From: Hyphomicrobiales bacterium
GTDB taxonomy: Bacteria > Pseudomonadota > Alphaproteobacteria > Rhizobiales > Beijerinckiaceae
Length of the DNA stretch: 64,000 nucleotides
Direction of reading: 5' to 3'
NCBI GenBank assembly: GCA_027488155.1
Contig: JAIYCE010000037.1
Location: 1 to 64,000, forward strand
Position numbers and translations under genes: made by a program. Under the pieces are notes generated by a model. The model saw only the letters and a list, made by a program, of their open reading frames with translations, was not told the DNA's origin and did not search any database. Of this stretch, positions 18,582 through 30,627 are shown one piece after another (the first letter of the stretch is position 1; every line of letters starts with the position of its first letter).

Positions 18582-19649
18582 ATGCTGAAGCCCGGCGCCA
18601 CCATCGGAATCCTCGGCGGCGGCCAACTGGCTCGCATGATGGCGCTCGCTGCAGCCACACTCGGCCTGAAGTGTCATATCTATGCGCCGGCAGGCGATAA
18701 TCCCGCCTTCGAAGTTGCCGCAGCCAGCACAGAAGCTGATTTCACGGATGAGGTAGCACTCAAGCGCTTTGCTGCTGCTGTCGATGTTGTGACCTACGAA
18801 TTCGAGAATGTACCCGCCCGCACCGCCGAGGTGCTGGCAGCCATTCGGCCCGTCCATCCCAATCCCCGCGCCTTGGCCGTGACACAGGACCGGCTGATCG
18901 AGAAAACCTTCGTTCGCGATCTCGGCCTGCCGGTCCCGGACTTCCGTGCCATCGATAGCCTTGAAGACCTTATGGAAGGGGCGGCTGCGATGGGCGGTTT
19001 TGGCGTATTGAAGACGCGTCGCTTTGGCTATGACGGTAAGGGTCAGGCGATGATCCGGCCTGACACAAGCCTCGCTGAGGCTTGGGAGAAGGTTGGTAAG
19101 GCCGCCTCAATCCTCGAAGCCCTTATACCGTTCGACCGAGAATGTTCGGTGATCGCCGCCCGCGCGGCTCATGGCGACAGCGTTGCCTATGACCTCTGCG
19201 AGAACGAGCATCGCCACCACATTCTCGCCAGAACGACCCTGCCCGCGTCTGTCCCATTGGGTCTCAGCCATGAGGCAATGGCCATAGGTGAAACCATTGC
19301 CGCCGCGCTCGATTATGTCGGTGTCATCGCGGTGGAGCTGTTCGTCGCGGGAGATCGGTTGCTGGTCAATGAAATCGCGCCTCGCGTCCATAATTCGGGA
19401 CATTGGACGATCGAAGGGGCAGAAACCTCACAATTCGAGAACCATATCCGCGCCGTCGCGGGCTGGCCTTTGGGGATCGCCCGCCGCCGCGCGCGGATCG
19501 TGATGGATAATCTCATCGGCGACGAGGCAGAGCGCTGGGAGGCCCTGCTAGCAGAGCCAGGTGCCCATCTCCACCTCTATGGCAAGGCTGAGAGCCGCCC
19601 CGGTCGGAAAATGGGGCATGTCACCCGTCTGTTGCCGGAAAACGCCTGA
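18582..19649 (+). CDS. purK: 5-(carboxyamino)imidazole ribonucleotide synthase
   Basis: A 355-residue ATP-grasp enzyme. The start MLKPGATIGILGGGQLARMM at 18582 fits PurK; longer in-frame options overlap purE heavily. Key segments are TYEFENVPA, KTRRFGYDGKGQ in the ATP-grasp domain, LEALIPFDRECSVIAARA, and the metal-binding EIAPRVHNSGHWTIEGAETSQFENH. It uses ATP and bicarbonate to carboxylate AIR at N5, handing product to PurE. No terminator is visible before rpsU. Confidence 0.97.
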   Translation: MLKPGATIGILGGGQLARMMALAAATLGLKCHIYAPAGDNPAFEVAAASTEADFTDEVALKRFAAAVDVVTYEFENVPARTAEVLAAIRPVHPNPRALAVTQDRLIEKTFVRDLGLPVPDFRAIDSLEDLMEGAAAMGGFGVLKTRRFGYDGKGQAMIRPDTSLAEAWEKVGKAASILEALIPFDRECSVIAARAAHGDSVAYDLCENEHRHHILARTTLPASVPLGLSHEAMAIGETIAAALDYVGVIAVELFVAGDRLLVNEIAPRVHNSGHWTIEGAETSQFENHIRAVAGWPLGIARRRARIVMDNLIGDEAERWEALLAEPGAHLHLYGKAESRPGRKMGHVTRLLPENA

Positions 19650-19790
19650 TACAGGCTTTTTCCTGCGAATGCGGGGGCCGGCCATGGACAGACAGGATTC
19701 TTTCTGTTACTCGCTCATCCCAATCCGGTGCTGGCCATTGGCTCTGCGCTATGGAACTCCATTTTTCACCCTTCAAAACGGGACATAGAC

Positions 19791-20030
19791 GTGCAGGTTC
19801 TCGTCCGCGACAACAATGTTGATCAGGCCCTCAAGGCCCTCAAGAAGAAGATGCAGCGCGAAGGCATCTTCCGTGAAATGAAGCTCCGCGGCCATTACGA
19901 AAAGCCGTCTGAGAAGCGTGCCCGCGAAAAGGCTGAAGCCGTTCGCCGCGCGCGTAAGCTGGCTCGCAAGCGGGCCCAGCGCGAAGGCCTGATCCCGGCC
20001 GCTCCGAAGGCGAAGCCGGCAGCTCGCTAA
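19791..20030 (+). CDS. rpsU: 30S ribosomal protein S21
   Basis: A 79-residue, strongly basic small-subunit protein. The sequence from GTG at 19791 (read as Met) begins [19 protein letters not shown] and continues with [19 protein letters not shown], both diagnostic of alphaproteobacterial S21. An in-frame ATG at 19728 would add 21 unrelated residues and is not favoured; a GGGAC site precedes the GTG. S21 sits near the anti-Shine-Dalgarno end of 16S rRNA and helps initiation. A large hairpin after the gene probably terminates it. Confidence 0.95.
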   Translation: MQVLVRDNNVDQALKALKKKMQREGIFREMKLRGHYEKPSEKRAREKAEAVRRARKLARKRAQREGLIPAAPKAKPAAR

Positions 20031-20074
20031 TCGGCAGGGCGGCTTCTAGGCTGCTCATCTGAATGCTTAATTCA

Positions 20075-20112
20075 CGGCGCCCCGGCCAAGGCCGACGGGC
20101 GCCGGATTTGTT
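20075..20112 (+). terminator. Probable terminator after rpsU
   Basis: Eight-pair GC stem CGGCGCCC (20075-20082) / GGGCGCCG (20097-20104) enclosing a small GGCC-AA-GGCC inner hairpin, followed by the moderately T-rich ATTTGTTT. Confidence 0.6.
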
Positions 20113-20225
20113 TAAAATCTAGGCTGCCGCTTTTTCGCCAACACGTTGCGGCAATGCTTGTGTTTTCCGCCCATGCGGGAAAAGTGGTCCCAATTGATTC
20201 GCCGGTGATCCTTCGGAAGCGGTCC

Positions 20226-21086
20226 ATGATGATGCGGTTGTCCCCGTCCCTTGCCTCGCGCCCCTCTTCGCTTGCTCTTGCTGCAGCCCTTGGAGCAGCT
20301 CTGATGTTGTCGGCGTGCAGCCCGACATCACGCTCTGGGGGACCAGTCATCGCTGAACTCGATACGGACACGAGCGTTGCCGCTGCAACCAACATTGAAT
20401 CGCTCTCCGAAGTCGTCCGTCAAAATCCACAGAACGCGACCGCTTACAATACGCGTGGCGCAGCCTATGCCCGTATCGGCCGTTTCAACGATGCGATCAG
20501 CGACTTCTCGAAAGCGATCCAGCTCAACCAGAATTATGCTGCTGCCTACACCAATCGCGCTCTGGCCTTGCGCCAGATTGGACGCAATGCCGACGCCCTC
20601 GCCGATTTCAACCGCGCGATCCTCTCCAATCCCAATTACGGCCCGGCCTTTCTCGGTCGTGGCAATCTCTATCGCGCCGAAAATCAATTCCCCGAAGCGT
20701 TATCGGATCTTGCGCAGGCGATCCGCCTTAATCCTGAATCAGCCCAAGCCTATCATGCGCGCGGATTGATCCATCAACGCCAAGGCCAACAGCAAATGGC
20801 GGTGAATGATTTCGATGCCGCGATTGACCGCGACCCCTTCGCGATGGCACCCTATCTTGGACGCGGCCAAAGCCTAGTTGAGCTCGGCAAATATCAGCTT
20901 GCCATTGAAGATTTCAACGCAGGGCTCAATGTCGACAATCGTCAACCGAATGGCTGGGCTGGGCTCGGCATGGCGTACGAAAAGCTTGGCGAGAAACAAA
21001 AGGCGATCGAAGCCTATCAGCGCGCCGTCAATCTCGATCCCGGCAATGCTACAGCACGCGAAGGACTACGCCGCTTGGGGCGGTGA
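20226..21086 (+). CDS. TPR-repeat lipoprotein (NlpI-like)
   Basis: About 286 residues from the first of three consecutive ATG codons at 20226. The N-terminus is a lipoprotein signal: basic start, Ala/Leu-rich core, and the lipobox LSAC (Cys near residue 31), so the mature protein is lipidated and faces the periplasm. The rest is a run of tetratricopeptide repeats, visible as NRALALRQIGRNADALADFNRAI-like units with the W/L-G-Y-A-F-A-P pattern, roughly six copies. Family members such as NlpI scaffold peptidoglycan enzymes and proteases. A bidirectional terminator follows. Confidence 0.88.
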   Translation: MMMRLSPSLASRPSSLALAAALGAALMLSACSPTSRSGGPVIAELDTDTSVAAATNIESLSEVVRQNPQNATAYNTRGAAYARIGRFNDAISDFSKAIQLNQNYAAAYTNRALALRQIGRNADALADFNRAILSNPNYGPAFLGRGNLYRAENQFPEALSDLAQAIRLNPESAQAYHARGLIHQRQGQQQMAVNDFDAAIDRDPFAMAPYLGRGQSLVELGKYQLAIEDFNAGLNVDNRQPNGWAGLGMAYEKLGEKQKAIEAYQRAVNLDPGNATAREGLRRLGR

Positions 21087-21103
21087 GCACCTTCAATAGA
21101 CGC

Positions 21104-21136
21104 AAAAAAAACCGGCCCAAAGGCCGGTTTTTTTAT
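21104..21136. terminator. Bidirectional terminator between the TPR lipoprotein gene and pntB
   Basis: AACCGGCC (21111-21118) and GGCCGGTT (21123-21130) form an eight-pair stem with a four-base loop. An A-run precedes it and a T-run follows it, so it can act for both converging genes. Confidence 0.9.
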
Positions 21137-21155
21137 TGCGATCAGACAGTCGCGA

Positions 21156-22562
21156 TTAATGCGCCATCGCCTTGTTGATGTCTTCGACCATCTTTTTGGC
21201 GTCGGCGAATAGCATCAGCGTATTGTCTTTGAAGAACAATTCGTTCTCGACGCCGGCATAACCGGAACCCATGCCACGCTTGATGAAGAGCACCGTCTTC
21301 GCCTTTTCGACATCGAGGATAGGCATGCCGAAAATCGGCGAGGCCGGATCTGTCTTCGCAGCCGGATTGGTGACGTCGTTGGCACCAATCACGAAGGCGA
21401 CATCGGCCTGCGCAAATTCCGAATTGATGTCTTCAAGCTCAAACACTTCGTCGTAAGGAACATTGGCTTCAGCGAGCAGCACGTTCATATGGCCCGGCAT
21501 ACGGCCCGCAACCGGATGAATGGCATACTTCACCTCGACGCCCTCTTTCTTGAGGTTGTCGGCCATTTCACGCAATGCGTGCTGCGCCTGCGCCACCGCC
21601 ATACCGTAACCCGGCACGATGATGACTTTCGATGCGTTCTTCATCATGAAGGCCGCATCATCAGCCGAGCCTTGCTTGACCGGGCGCTGCTCAACTTCGC
21701 CACTGCCCGCCGATGAGGTCTCACCGCCGAAGCCGCCGAGAATGACGGAAATGAACGAGCGGTTCATACCCTTACACATGATGTAAGACAGGATCGCGCC
21801 GGACGAACCGACCAGTGCGCCCGTAATAATCAGCGCCATATTGCCGAGCGTGAAGCCGATGCCAGCCGCCGCCCATCCCGAATAGGAATTGAGCATCGAA
21901 ACGACAACCGGCATATCCGCGCCGCCAATCGGGATGATGATCAAAACGCCGAGCACAAGGGATACGAGCGTGATCAGCCAGAACACCAAAGTCGATTGCG
22001 TGACAACAAACAAGCCAATCAACACAACCAACGCCGCGGCGAGTGCGATGTTGATGGCATGGCGCTGCGGCAACATGATGGGCTTGCCGCTCATACGCCC
22101 ATCAAGCTTCAAGAACGCGATGATTGAGCCGGTAAAGGTGACCGCGCCAATCGCCACGCCGAGCGCCATCTCAACAAGGCTGGCGCCTTTGATCACACCA
22201 GTCGGTCCAACAATGCCAAACGCTGCCGGCGCATAAAGTGCCGCCGCAGCGACCAGCACCGCCGCAAGGCCAACAAGCGAATGGAAGAAGGCGACAAGCT
22301 GCGGCATAGCCGTCATGGCGATGCGCTTGGCGACGACCGCACCGGCACCGCCGCCAATGGCAAGCCCGCCAATAATCATCGCCCAGCTCGCGAGACCGGA
22401 AGGCTTAGCGACGGCAAGAGACGTCACAATGGCAATACCCATGCCGATCATGCCGTAGAGATTGCCTTGACGGCTTGTGGCAGGCGACGAAAGCCCGCGT
22501 AGTGCCATGATAAAGAGGCCGCCAGAGACGAGATAAAGAATGGCTGCGAGGTTTGCGCTCAT
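21156..22562 (-). CDS. pntB: NAD(P) transhydrogenase beta subunit
   Basis: A 468-residue membrane protein. The N-terminal two-thirds hold about nine helices of the proton channel; the C-terminal part, from VIIVPGYGMAVAQAQHAL through HPVAGRMPGHMNVLLAEANVPYDEV to GANDVTNPAAK, is the NADP(H)-binding domain III. With PntA and PntAB it couples proton entry to hydride transfer from NADH to NADP+, supplying NADPH. It follows pntAB by four bases and closes the operon at a shared terminator. Confidence 0.96.
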   Translation of the reverse strand: MSANLAAILYLVSGGLFIMALRGLSSPATSRQGNLYGMIGMGIAIVTSLAVAKPSGLASWAMIIGGLAIGGGAGAVVAKRIAMTAMPQLVAFFHSLVGLAAVLVAAAALYAPAAFGIVGPTGVIKGASLVEMALGVAIGAVTFTGSIIAFLKLDGRMSGKPIMLPQRHAINIALAAALVVLIGLFVVTQSTLVFWLITLVSLVLGVLIIIPIGGADMPVVVSMLNSYSGWAAAGIGFTLGNMALIITGALVGSSGAILSYIMCKGMNRSFISVILGGFGGETSSAGSGEVEQRPVKQGSADDAAFMMKNASKVIIVPGYGMAVAQAQHALREMADNLKKEGVEVKYAIHPVAGRMPGHMNVLLAEANVPYDEVFELEDINSEFAQADVAFVIGANDVTNPAAKTDPASPIFGMPILDVEKAKTVLFIKRGMGSGYAGVENELFFKDNTLMLFADAKKMVEDINKAMAH

Positions 22563-22566
22563 CGGC

Positions 22567-23013
22567 TCAGCCCTTCTTCTTATACATCGCCAGCATGCGC
22601 TGGGTGACGAGGAACCCGCCGAAAATGTTGACGCTCGCGAGTATCAAAGCGCCGAACCCGAAGAACTGGGCCCATCCAGTGCCTGCATCATTGCCAACCG
22701 CTTCGACGCCTACAGCGAGCAACGCGCCGACCACGATGACCGACGAGATCGCATTCGTCACCGACATCAGCGGCGTGTGCAAAGCCGGTGTCACCGACCA
22801 CACGACGTAATAGCCGACGAAAACCGCGAGCACGAAAATCGCGAGCTGGAAAATGAACGGATCGATCGCTCCGCCAGACGCGGCACTGGCCGCACCGCCG
22901 AGCGCGGCGCTTGCCTGCTCAAGATGCGTCTGCGCTTGCTGGGCCGCTTCTTTCGCGATTTTTGCAGCGGCCTGAGCGCGTTCGAGGATTTGCTGGGCTG
23001 TATCGTTCGCCAT
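22567..23013 (-). CDS. pntAB: NAD(P) transhydrogenase alpha subunit 2 (membrane part)
   Basis: A 148-residue subunit with an alanine-rich helical N-terminus (about residues 1-50) and three or four membrane helices, including [20 protein letters not shown] and the conserved [12 protein letters not shown] segment. In many alphaproteobacteria PntA is split into a soluble NAD-binding subunit and this membrane subunit. The Ala/Gln-rich N-terminal extension is longer than the membrane core needs and may link it to domain I. It lies between pntA (11-base gap) and pntB (four-base gap). Confidence 0.92.
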   Translation of the reverse strand: MANDTAQQILERAQAAAKIAKEAAQQAQTHLEQASAALGGAASAASGGAIDPFIFQLAIFVLAVFVGYYVVWSVTPALHTPLMSVTNAISSVIVVGALLAVGVEAVGNDAGTGWAQFFGFGALILASVNIFGGFLVTQRMLAMYKKKG

Positions 23014-23024
23014 GACAGAGCTCC

Positions 23025-24164
23025 TCAGACTTGCGGCTTGAATTGCGGATGGACAATCGCGCCTTCGCGCGTGAGATTAGTGGCAGCCACCAACTCATCG
23101 TCCCAATTAACCGCGAGCACCTTCTCCTTCTTGTCGACCATGGTCTCCAGAAAGGCGTAGAGGTTTTTCGCATAAAGGCTCGAGGCCGTCGCCGCGAGGC
23201 GTCCCGGCACGTTGAGATAGCCGAGGATCGTCACGCCATTTGGCGTAATGACGGTTTCGCCGGGCTTCGAACCGGCGACATTGCCACCGCGCTCGACGGC
23301 AAGATCGACGATCACCGAACCCTGACGCATCGAAGCGACCATCGATTCCGACACAAGCTTCGGTGCGGGACGGCCGGGGATCAACGCTGTCGTGATCACG
23401 ATGTCCTGCTTAGCGATGTGTGAGGCGATGAGTTCGGCCTGTTTGGCCTGATACTCTTTCGACATTTCTTTGGCGTAACCGCCCGACGTTTCCGCCTGCT
23501 TGAATTCATCATCCTCGACGGCGACAAACTTTGCACCGAGCGATTCAACTTGTTCTTTCGTGGCGGGCCGAACATCGGTCGCGGTGACGACGGCCCCCAT
23601 GCGGCGGGCCGTGGCAATCGCCTGCAAACCCGCAACACCCACACCCATGATGAAAATTCTCGCCGCAGGCACAGTGCCTGCCGCTGTCATCATCATTGGG
23701 AGCGCACGACCATAGCCGGCCGCGCCATCGACGACGGCGCGATAACCGGCGAGGTTGGCTTGCGAAGAGAGAACGTCCATCACCTGCGCGCGTGTGATGC
23801 GCGGCATGAATTCCATCGCAAAGGATGCAAGGCCCGCATCGGCGAGCTTTTTCAGCGCGTCTTCATGGCCATAAGGGTCCATGATGCCGATGACGAGCGC
23901 ACCCTTCTTGATGCCAGCGATTTCGCTGTCATTGGGGCGGCGCACTTTGAGAACAATATCGGCGGCCGCAAGCGCGGCACGCGCATCCGGTGCGATCTCG
24001 GCTCCCACCGCCGTATAATCAGCGTCGGCGATTCCCGATCCAAGACCGGCTCCAGCTTCGATGCAGATATCCGCACCGAGTGCTTTCAATTTCTTGACCG
24101 TTTCAGGCGTGGCCGCAACGCGGCTCTCCTGCGGGTCGCTTTCTGTGATGACGGCAATGCGCAT
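23025..24164 (-). CDS. pntA: NAD(P) transhydrogenase alpha subunit 1 (NAD-binding)
   Basis: A 379-residue soluble subunit related to alanine dehydrogenase. The start is the ATG at 24164 ([20 protein letters not shown]), with a GGAGAG ribosome site ahead of it; a GTG lies two codons upstream. The Rossmann motif is [20 protein letters not shown], followed by [18 protein letters not shown] and the mobile-loop region with YAKEMSKEY. It binds NAD(H) on the cytoplasmic side and exchanges hydride with domain III of PntB. First gene of pntA-pntAB-pntB. Confidence 0.96.
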   Translation of the reverse strand: MRIAVITESDPQESRVAATPETVKKLKALGADICIEAGAGLGSGIADADYTAVGAEIAPDARAALAAADIVLKVRRPNDSEIAGIKKGALVIGIMDPYGHEDALKKLADAGLASFAMEFMPRITRAQVMDVLSSQANLAGYRAVVDGAAGYGRALPMMMTAAGTVPAARIFIMGVGVAGLQAIATARRMGAVVTATDVRPATKEQVESLGAKFVAVEDDEFKQAETSGGYAKEMSKEYQAKQAELIASHIAKQDIVITTALIPGRPAPKLVSESMVASMRQGSVIVDLAVERGGNVAGSKPGETVITPNGVTILGYLNVPGRLAATASSLYAKNLYAFLETMVDKKEKVLAVNWDDELVAATNLTREGAIVHPQFKPQV

Positions 24165-24224
24165 CGGCACTCTCCGGAAACGAAACGACCCAGATCAAAC
24201 GGCGGTCCTGGGACCGTATTTAGG

Positions 24225-24365
24225 TCAGACGAGGAAAATGGCCATGCCTACGACGATGATGCACACGACGATCGTGCTCCATTTCACGAAGGTCACGAAG
24301 CGTTCATAAGTGCGCTCGTGCTCGGGATAGTCCATTGCGGTGCCTTTGGCGTTCGATTCGGCCAT
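24225..24365 (-). CDS. aa3-type cytochrome c oxidase subunit IV (small)
   Basis: A 46-residue single-helix membrane protein from the ATG at 24365: a short polar start, the MDYPEHERTYERFVTFVKW segment that typifies the alphaproteobacterial subunit IV family, then a helix STIVVCIIVVGMAIFLV at the C-terminus. In Paracoccus-type aa3 oxidases this subunit packs against subunits I-III without a known catalytic task. It lies 60 bases upstream of pntA on the same strand, a placement seen in related genomes. Larger oxidase genes are not in the window. Confidence 0.8.
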   Translation of the reverse strand: MAESNAKGTAMDYPEHERTYERFVTFVKWSTIVVCIIVVGMAIFLV

Positions 24366-24475
24366 TTTAGTCCTCAAAAAGCTCAGTAAACCTGCTGAGC
24401 CTTTACAACATGGCCGAAAACCGTGCAATCGGCCGAAGGGCGTTTATCCGCCTGCAAAACGACCCGCCTGTAGAA

Positions 24476-25138
24476 CTACCCGGCCGCATGACGGAGCGAG
24501 GCCGCCCCAGCGATAACGCCCGCGACCAGAGCAAACAGGCTTGCCGCCATCAAAAGCATCAGCGGCGGAGCAAAAGGGGTCGTCGCCTCCAAAACCGCAT
24601 TAGAGGCCGCGACACCGAAAATCAGCACCGGCACCATCAGCGGCATGACGAGAATAGGCAGAATCAGGCCGCCGCGCCGCAGCCCAGCCGTCAGCGCCGC
24701 ACCAACCACGCCCAAAAAGGTCAGAGCCGGGGTACCGACCAACAAGGTCAGGGTCACAGCGCCCAGCACCACAGGCTCAAGCGCCAAAAGCAGCCCGAGA
24801 AGGGGCGCAGCAAGGACAAGCGGCAGGCCCGTTGCGAGCCAATGGGCGAGCCCCTTGGCCAAAACGATGAGGGGCAGTGGCAAGGGCGACATCAGCAGAA
24901 GATCGAGCGAACCATCCTCTTCTTCTGCCTGAAAGATCCGGTCGAGGCCCAAAAGTGTCGCCAACATCGCCGCCACCCAGAGAATGGCGGCGCCAATCCG
25001 CGATAAAAGATTGAGATCAGGCCCTAAGGCAAAAGGCATCACCGTCACGAGCGACAGGAAAAAGACAAGCCCCATCGCGCCGCCGCCGCCGATACGGGTC
25101 GCGAGCTTGAGATCCCGGCGGACGAGGGCCCAGAACAT
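24476..25138 (-). CDS. ccmB: Heme exporter protein CcmB
   Basis: A 220-residue permease with six membrane helices, matching CcmB in length and in the segments WVAAMLATLLGLDRIFQ and EEEDGSLDLLLMSPLP near the second loop. It works with CcmA (and CcmC) in delivering heme to the periplasmic chaperone CcmE for c-type cytochrome maturation. Its ATG shares one base with the stop of ccmA. The usual next gene, ccmC, does not follow; the next minus-strand gene is the small oxidase subunit. Confidence 0.92.
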   Translation of the reverse strand: MFWALVRRDLKLATRIGGGGAMGLVFFLSLVTVMPFALGPDLNLLSRIGAAILWVAAMLATLLGLDRIFQAEEEDGSLDLLLMSPLPLPLIVLAKGLAHWLATGLPLVLAAPLLGLLLALEPVVLGAVTLTLLVGTPALTFLGVVGAALTAGLRRGGLILPILVMPLMVPVLIFGVAASNAVLEATTPFAPPLMLLMAASLFALVAGVIAGAASLRHAAG

Positions 25139-25740
25139 CAGCTCCTCCCCCCAAGCTCGAGGATGCGGGCGGGAATACCCAGCGGATCGTGCGTTGCGGC
25201 CAGAATGATCCCGCCCCGGGCGAGATGGTCGGCCATCAGTCCGGCGAGCCGGTCGCGTGAGGCGGCATCGAGTGCGGATTGCGGCTCATCGAGCAACCAG
25301 ACGGGGCGATGCGAGACGAGGAGGCGGGCAAAGGCCAGCCGCCGCCGCTGCCCAGCCGACAGATAGCCCGACGGCAGAGCCGACGCATGGGTGAGGCCGA
25401 CGACCGCAAGTGCCTCATCGGGTGGCAGCGCCGTCCCGCCCAGCATCGCCTGCCAGAAGGTGAGTTGCTCAATGGGCGTGAGCGCCGACTTCAACGCATC
25501 GCGATGCCCGACATAATGGCAAAGCTCGGCAAGCGGCGTATCCTCTGGCGCGGGATCGAGCCCAACCCGGCCCGCCAGCACGGGAAGCAACCCCGCGATG
25601 ACACGCAGAAGCGTCGATTTGCCAGCACCGTTCGGCCCGACAATGGCCAAGGCCTCTCCGGCTCCGGCCTCGAAGGTGAGGCTGTCGAAGACCACCCGTG
25701 ATGACCTGCGGCAGGCCAGACTGTCGGCAAAAAGCCGCAT
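25138..25740 (-). CDS. ccmA: Heme exporter ATP-binding protein CcmA
   Basis: A 200-residue ABC ATPase. Walker A is [16 protein letters not shown], the signature is [14 protein letters not shown], Walker B is [11 protein letters not shown] and the H-loop lies in LAATHDPLG. It begins [21 protein letters not shown] as other CcmA proteins do. ATP hydrolysis by CcmA releases heme-loaded CcmE from the CcmC complex. It diverges from acnA across a 175-base spacer and overlaps ccmB by one base. Confidence 0.93.
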   Translation of the reverse strand: MRLFADSLACRRSSRVVFDSLTFEAGAGEALAIVGPNGAGKSTLLRVIAGLLPVLAGRVGLDPAPEDTPLAELCHYVGHRDALKSALTPIEQLTFWQAMLGGTALPPDEALAVVGLTHASALPSGYLSAGQRRRLAFARLLVSHRPVWLLDEPQSALDAASRDRLAGLMADHLARGGIILAATHDPLGIPARILELGGRS

Positions 25741-25845
25741 GGATAGGTGTGACTCCGGAGCCTCAAACGACTTTCGTCATGTAGCGGTTTTGTTCAGAAT
25801 TATCTATAAGCAAACCGGCTGCGCCGACGCTGATCGCGTGGGGAA

Positions 25846-25861
25846 CTCGGGCACTCCCGAG
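25846..25861 (+). promoter_or_regulatory. Hairpin in the acnA leader
   Basis: A perfect six-pair stem CTCGGG / CCCGAG with a CACT loop, 55 bases ahead of the acnA start. No T-run follows, so it is not a terminator. It may shape the 5' untranslated region of acnA. The rest of the ccmA-acnA spacer (25741-25915) holds a short AT-rich part near 25795-25812 that may carry the promoter. Confidence 0.35.
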
Positions 25862-25915
25862 ACGGCGCGTGTGTCAACACTATGGCCTCAACATGAACCC
25901 CGAGAGGATTTCGCC

Positions 25916-28630
<2,715 letters not shown>

Positions 28631-28655
28631 TCACTAAGCCAGCGCTAAGAATTGA

Positions 28656-28685
28656 AAGCCGCCGGGGCAACCCGGCGGTTTTTTT
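28656..28685 (+). terminator. Rho-independent terminator after acnA
   Basis: CCGCCGGG (28659-28666) and CCCGGCGG (28671-28678) form an eight-pair stem with a GCAA loop, followed by a run of seven T. It starts about 26 bases after the acnA stop. Confidence 0.92.
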
Positions 28686-28710
28686 GTTTGCGTGCGAAAT
28701 GACAATGATC

Positions 28711-29355
28711 TCACCGCGCCAGCACAAGACGCACGGCAAACGCCACCATCAGGGCCGCAAAGCCATAATCGAAACTGCGCATGAGGCGGGGTGAGCTTTG
28801 CATCAGCGCCGTAAAACGATCCGCCATGAGAATGATCGCGGCAGAAACCGGCATGCCGATCGCAAGAAACCAAAGCCCCAAAAACAACAGGCGTGCGCTC
28901 GCCGATGCATCGCCTGCATCGATGAATTGCGGCAGGAACGTCACAAAAAACATCACCACCTTAGGATTGGTGAGATTGATGCCGAGCCCAATCAAAAAAT
29001 CACGCCTCAGTGGTCGTGCCTCTTGTGGTTGGGCGGTGATCGTTAAAGATGAACCATGCCGGATCGCCCCCAGAGCGAGCCATAAAAGGTAAAGCGCACC
29101 CGCAATTTTCACGATGGAAAATGCCGTGGCTGACGCAGCCAGCAGCGCCGACAGCCCAAAGGCAGCCAGAAGCGCATGGATGACAAGCCCGCTCACCGCG
29201 CCCAACATCGCGGCAAAACCGGCGCGCCTGCCGCCTGAAACGGTGCGCGAAATAAAAAGCGCCATATCCGGGCCGGGCGTGATCGCGATCAGAAACACCG
29301 CGGCCGAATAGGCGAGCAGAACCGGGAGCGAGGGAAGCCAATCTAAATTTGTCAT
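28711..29355 (-). CDS. LysE/RhtB-family amino acid exporter
   Basis: A 214-residue polytopic protein from the ATG at 29355 with about six helices. The family signature ITPGPDMALFISRTVSGGRRAG lies at about residues 20-41, and LGINLTNPKVVMFFVTFLPQF is the second conserved block. LysE/RhtB proteins export amino acids such as lysine, threonine or homoserine lactone-like compounds down the proton gradient. It is a lone minus-strand gene between acnA and the transglycosylase; substrate unknown. Confidence 0.9.
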   Translation of the reverse strand: MTNLDWLPSLPVLLAYSAAVFLIAITPGPDMALFISRTVSGGRRAGFAAMLGAVSGLVIHALLAAFGLSALLAASATAFSIVKIAGALYLLWLALGAIRHGSSLTITAQPQEARPLRRDFLIGLGINLTNPKVVMFFVTFLPQFIDAGDASASARLLFLGLWFLAIGMPVSAAIILMADRFTALMQSSPRLMRSFDYGFAALMVAFAVRLVLAR

Positions 29356-29419
29356 GCGATCCTGATGGCAGACCACGCACGCCTGCGCCACCCGATTCCT
29401 GCGATGGAAGCGGCTGAGT

Positions 29420-30616
29420 TCAGCGACCCGCCTTCAGCGCATCGAGCACCTTGCCGGACGCACGGCCATCGCGCGGCAAGCCGATCTTGACCTGATATTC
29501 CGCAATCGCCTGACGTGTCTTGGTGCCAATCGCACCGTCCGGTTCGCCGACATCGTAACCGCGCTTGTTGAGCAGGACCTGTAATTCTTTGCGCTCAGCG
29601 CGCGACAGACCGCGATCATCGGTGGGCCAAGGCGTGCGGAAAGGCCCGCCGCCACGCAGGCGGTCTGACAGATGTGCAATCGCCAGCGCGTAACTTTCAG
29701 CGGCATTATATGCATAGATCGCGTCGAAATTTTTCGTAACGAGAAAAGCCGGACCGTTGACACCTGCCGGAATGATCAGGCCCGCCGGACCGGACCCAGG
29801 CATCGGCTTGCCATCAGCGCGACGAACACCGGATGACGCCCATTGCGCAAAGTCGCGCTTCTTCGTGCGCCCCGCGAGCGATGCGTTGAAACCCTGCGGC
29901 AGGAGAACCTCAAAGCCCCATGTTTGCCCCGACACCCAACCTGCCTTCTTGAGATAATTAGCCGTCGAGCCGAGCGCATCGGGAATCGAGTCGACGAGAT
30001 CGGCGCGGCCATCGCCATCATGATCGACCGCAATGCGAAGATAGGTGGACGGCATGAATTGCGTATGCCCGAAGGCACCGGCCCACGAGCCGACAAGATG
30101 ATCGGGATTGACGTCACCACGTTGCAGGATCGTCAGCGTGGCAATCAACTCACCACGAAAGAATTGCTGCCGTCTGCCATAGCAGGAGAGCGTCGCCAGC
30201 GATTGCACCAGCGGGCGCTTCCCGATGGCGCGGCCATAATCGCTTTCGACACCCCAAACGGCCACAACCGTTGCGGGATCGACGCCATATTTCTGCTGTG
30301 CTGCGGCAAGCGCATTAGCATATTGCCGCAACATCGCGCGGCCATCGACAACACGCTGCTCGTCGACCAAGGCCGCAAGATAATCCCAGATCGGTGTTTT
30401 GAACTCGGGCTGGAAATCGAGAAATTCCAGCACTTTCATATCGGGCTGCAAGCCGCGCGTGGCTGCATCGAACGTGGCTGCCGAAACGCCCTTGCTGGCG
30501 GCATCCGATTTGAGACCGGAGAGACAAGCGCGAAAATCCTGCGCTGCTGCAGGCATGGCATTGAGAATCGAAACGGCGGCGCCAAGCGCCGCCGCGAAAA
30601 TCAGACGCGCCCTCAT
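29420..30616 (-). CDS. Lytic murein transglycosylase, MltB family, with peptidoglycan-binding domain
   Basis: About 398 residues from the ATG at 30616, with GAGG upstream. A signal peptide (LIFAAALGAAVSILNAMPAAAQ) is followed by the SLT_2 catalytic domain: the glutamate lies in AVWGVESDYGRAIG, with GAFGHTQFMPSTYLR and DALGSTANYLKKAGW further on. A C-terminal PG_binding_1 domain (about residues 335-395) contains VLLNKRGYDVGEPDGAIGTKTRQAI. It would cleave glycan strands in the periplasm to 1,6-anhydro products. No lipobox is seen, so it is soluble rather than a lipoprotein like E. coli MltB. Downstream of leuD by 11 bases. Confidence 0.92.
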   Translation of the reverse strand: MRARLIFAAALGAAVSILNAMPAAAQDFRACLSGLKSDAASKGVSAATFDAATRGLQPDMKVLEFLDFQPEFKTPIWDYLAALVDEQRVVDGRAMLRQYANALAAAQQKYGVDPATVVAVWGVESDYGRAIGKRPLVQSLATLSCYGRRQQFFRGELIATLTILQRGDVNPDHLVGSWAGAFGHTQFMPSTYLRIAVDHDGDGRADLVDSIPDALGSTANYLKKAGWVSGQTWGFEVLLPQGFNASLAGRTKKRDFAQWASSGVRRADGKPMPGSGPAGLIIPAGVNGPAFLVTKNFDAIYAYNAAESYALAIAHLSDRLRGGGPFRTPWPTDDRGLSRAERKELQVLLNKRGYDVGEPDGAIGTKTRQAIAEYQVKIGLPRDGRASGKVLDALKAGR

Positions 30617-30627
30617 CACGCGAAACC

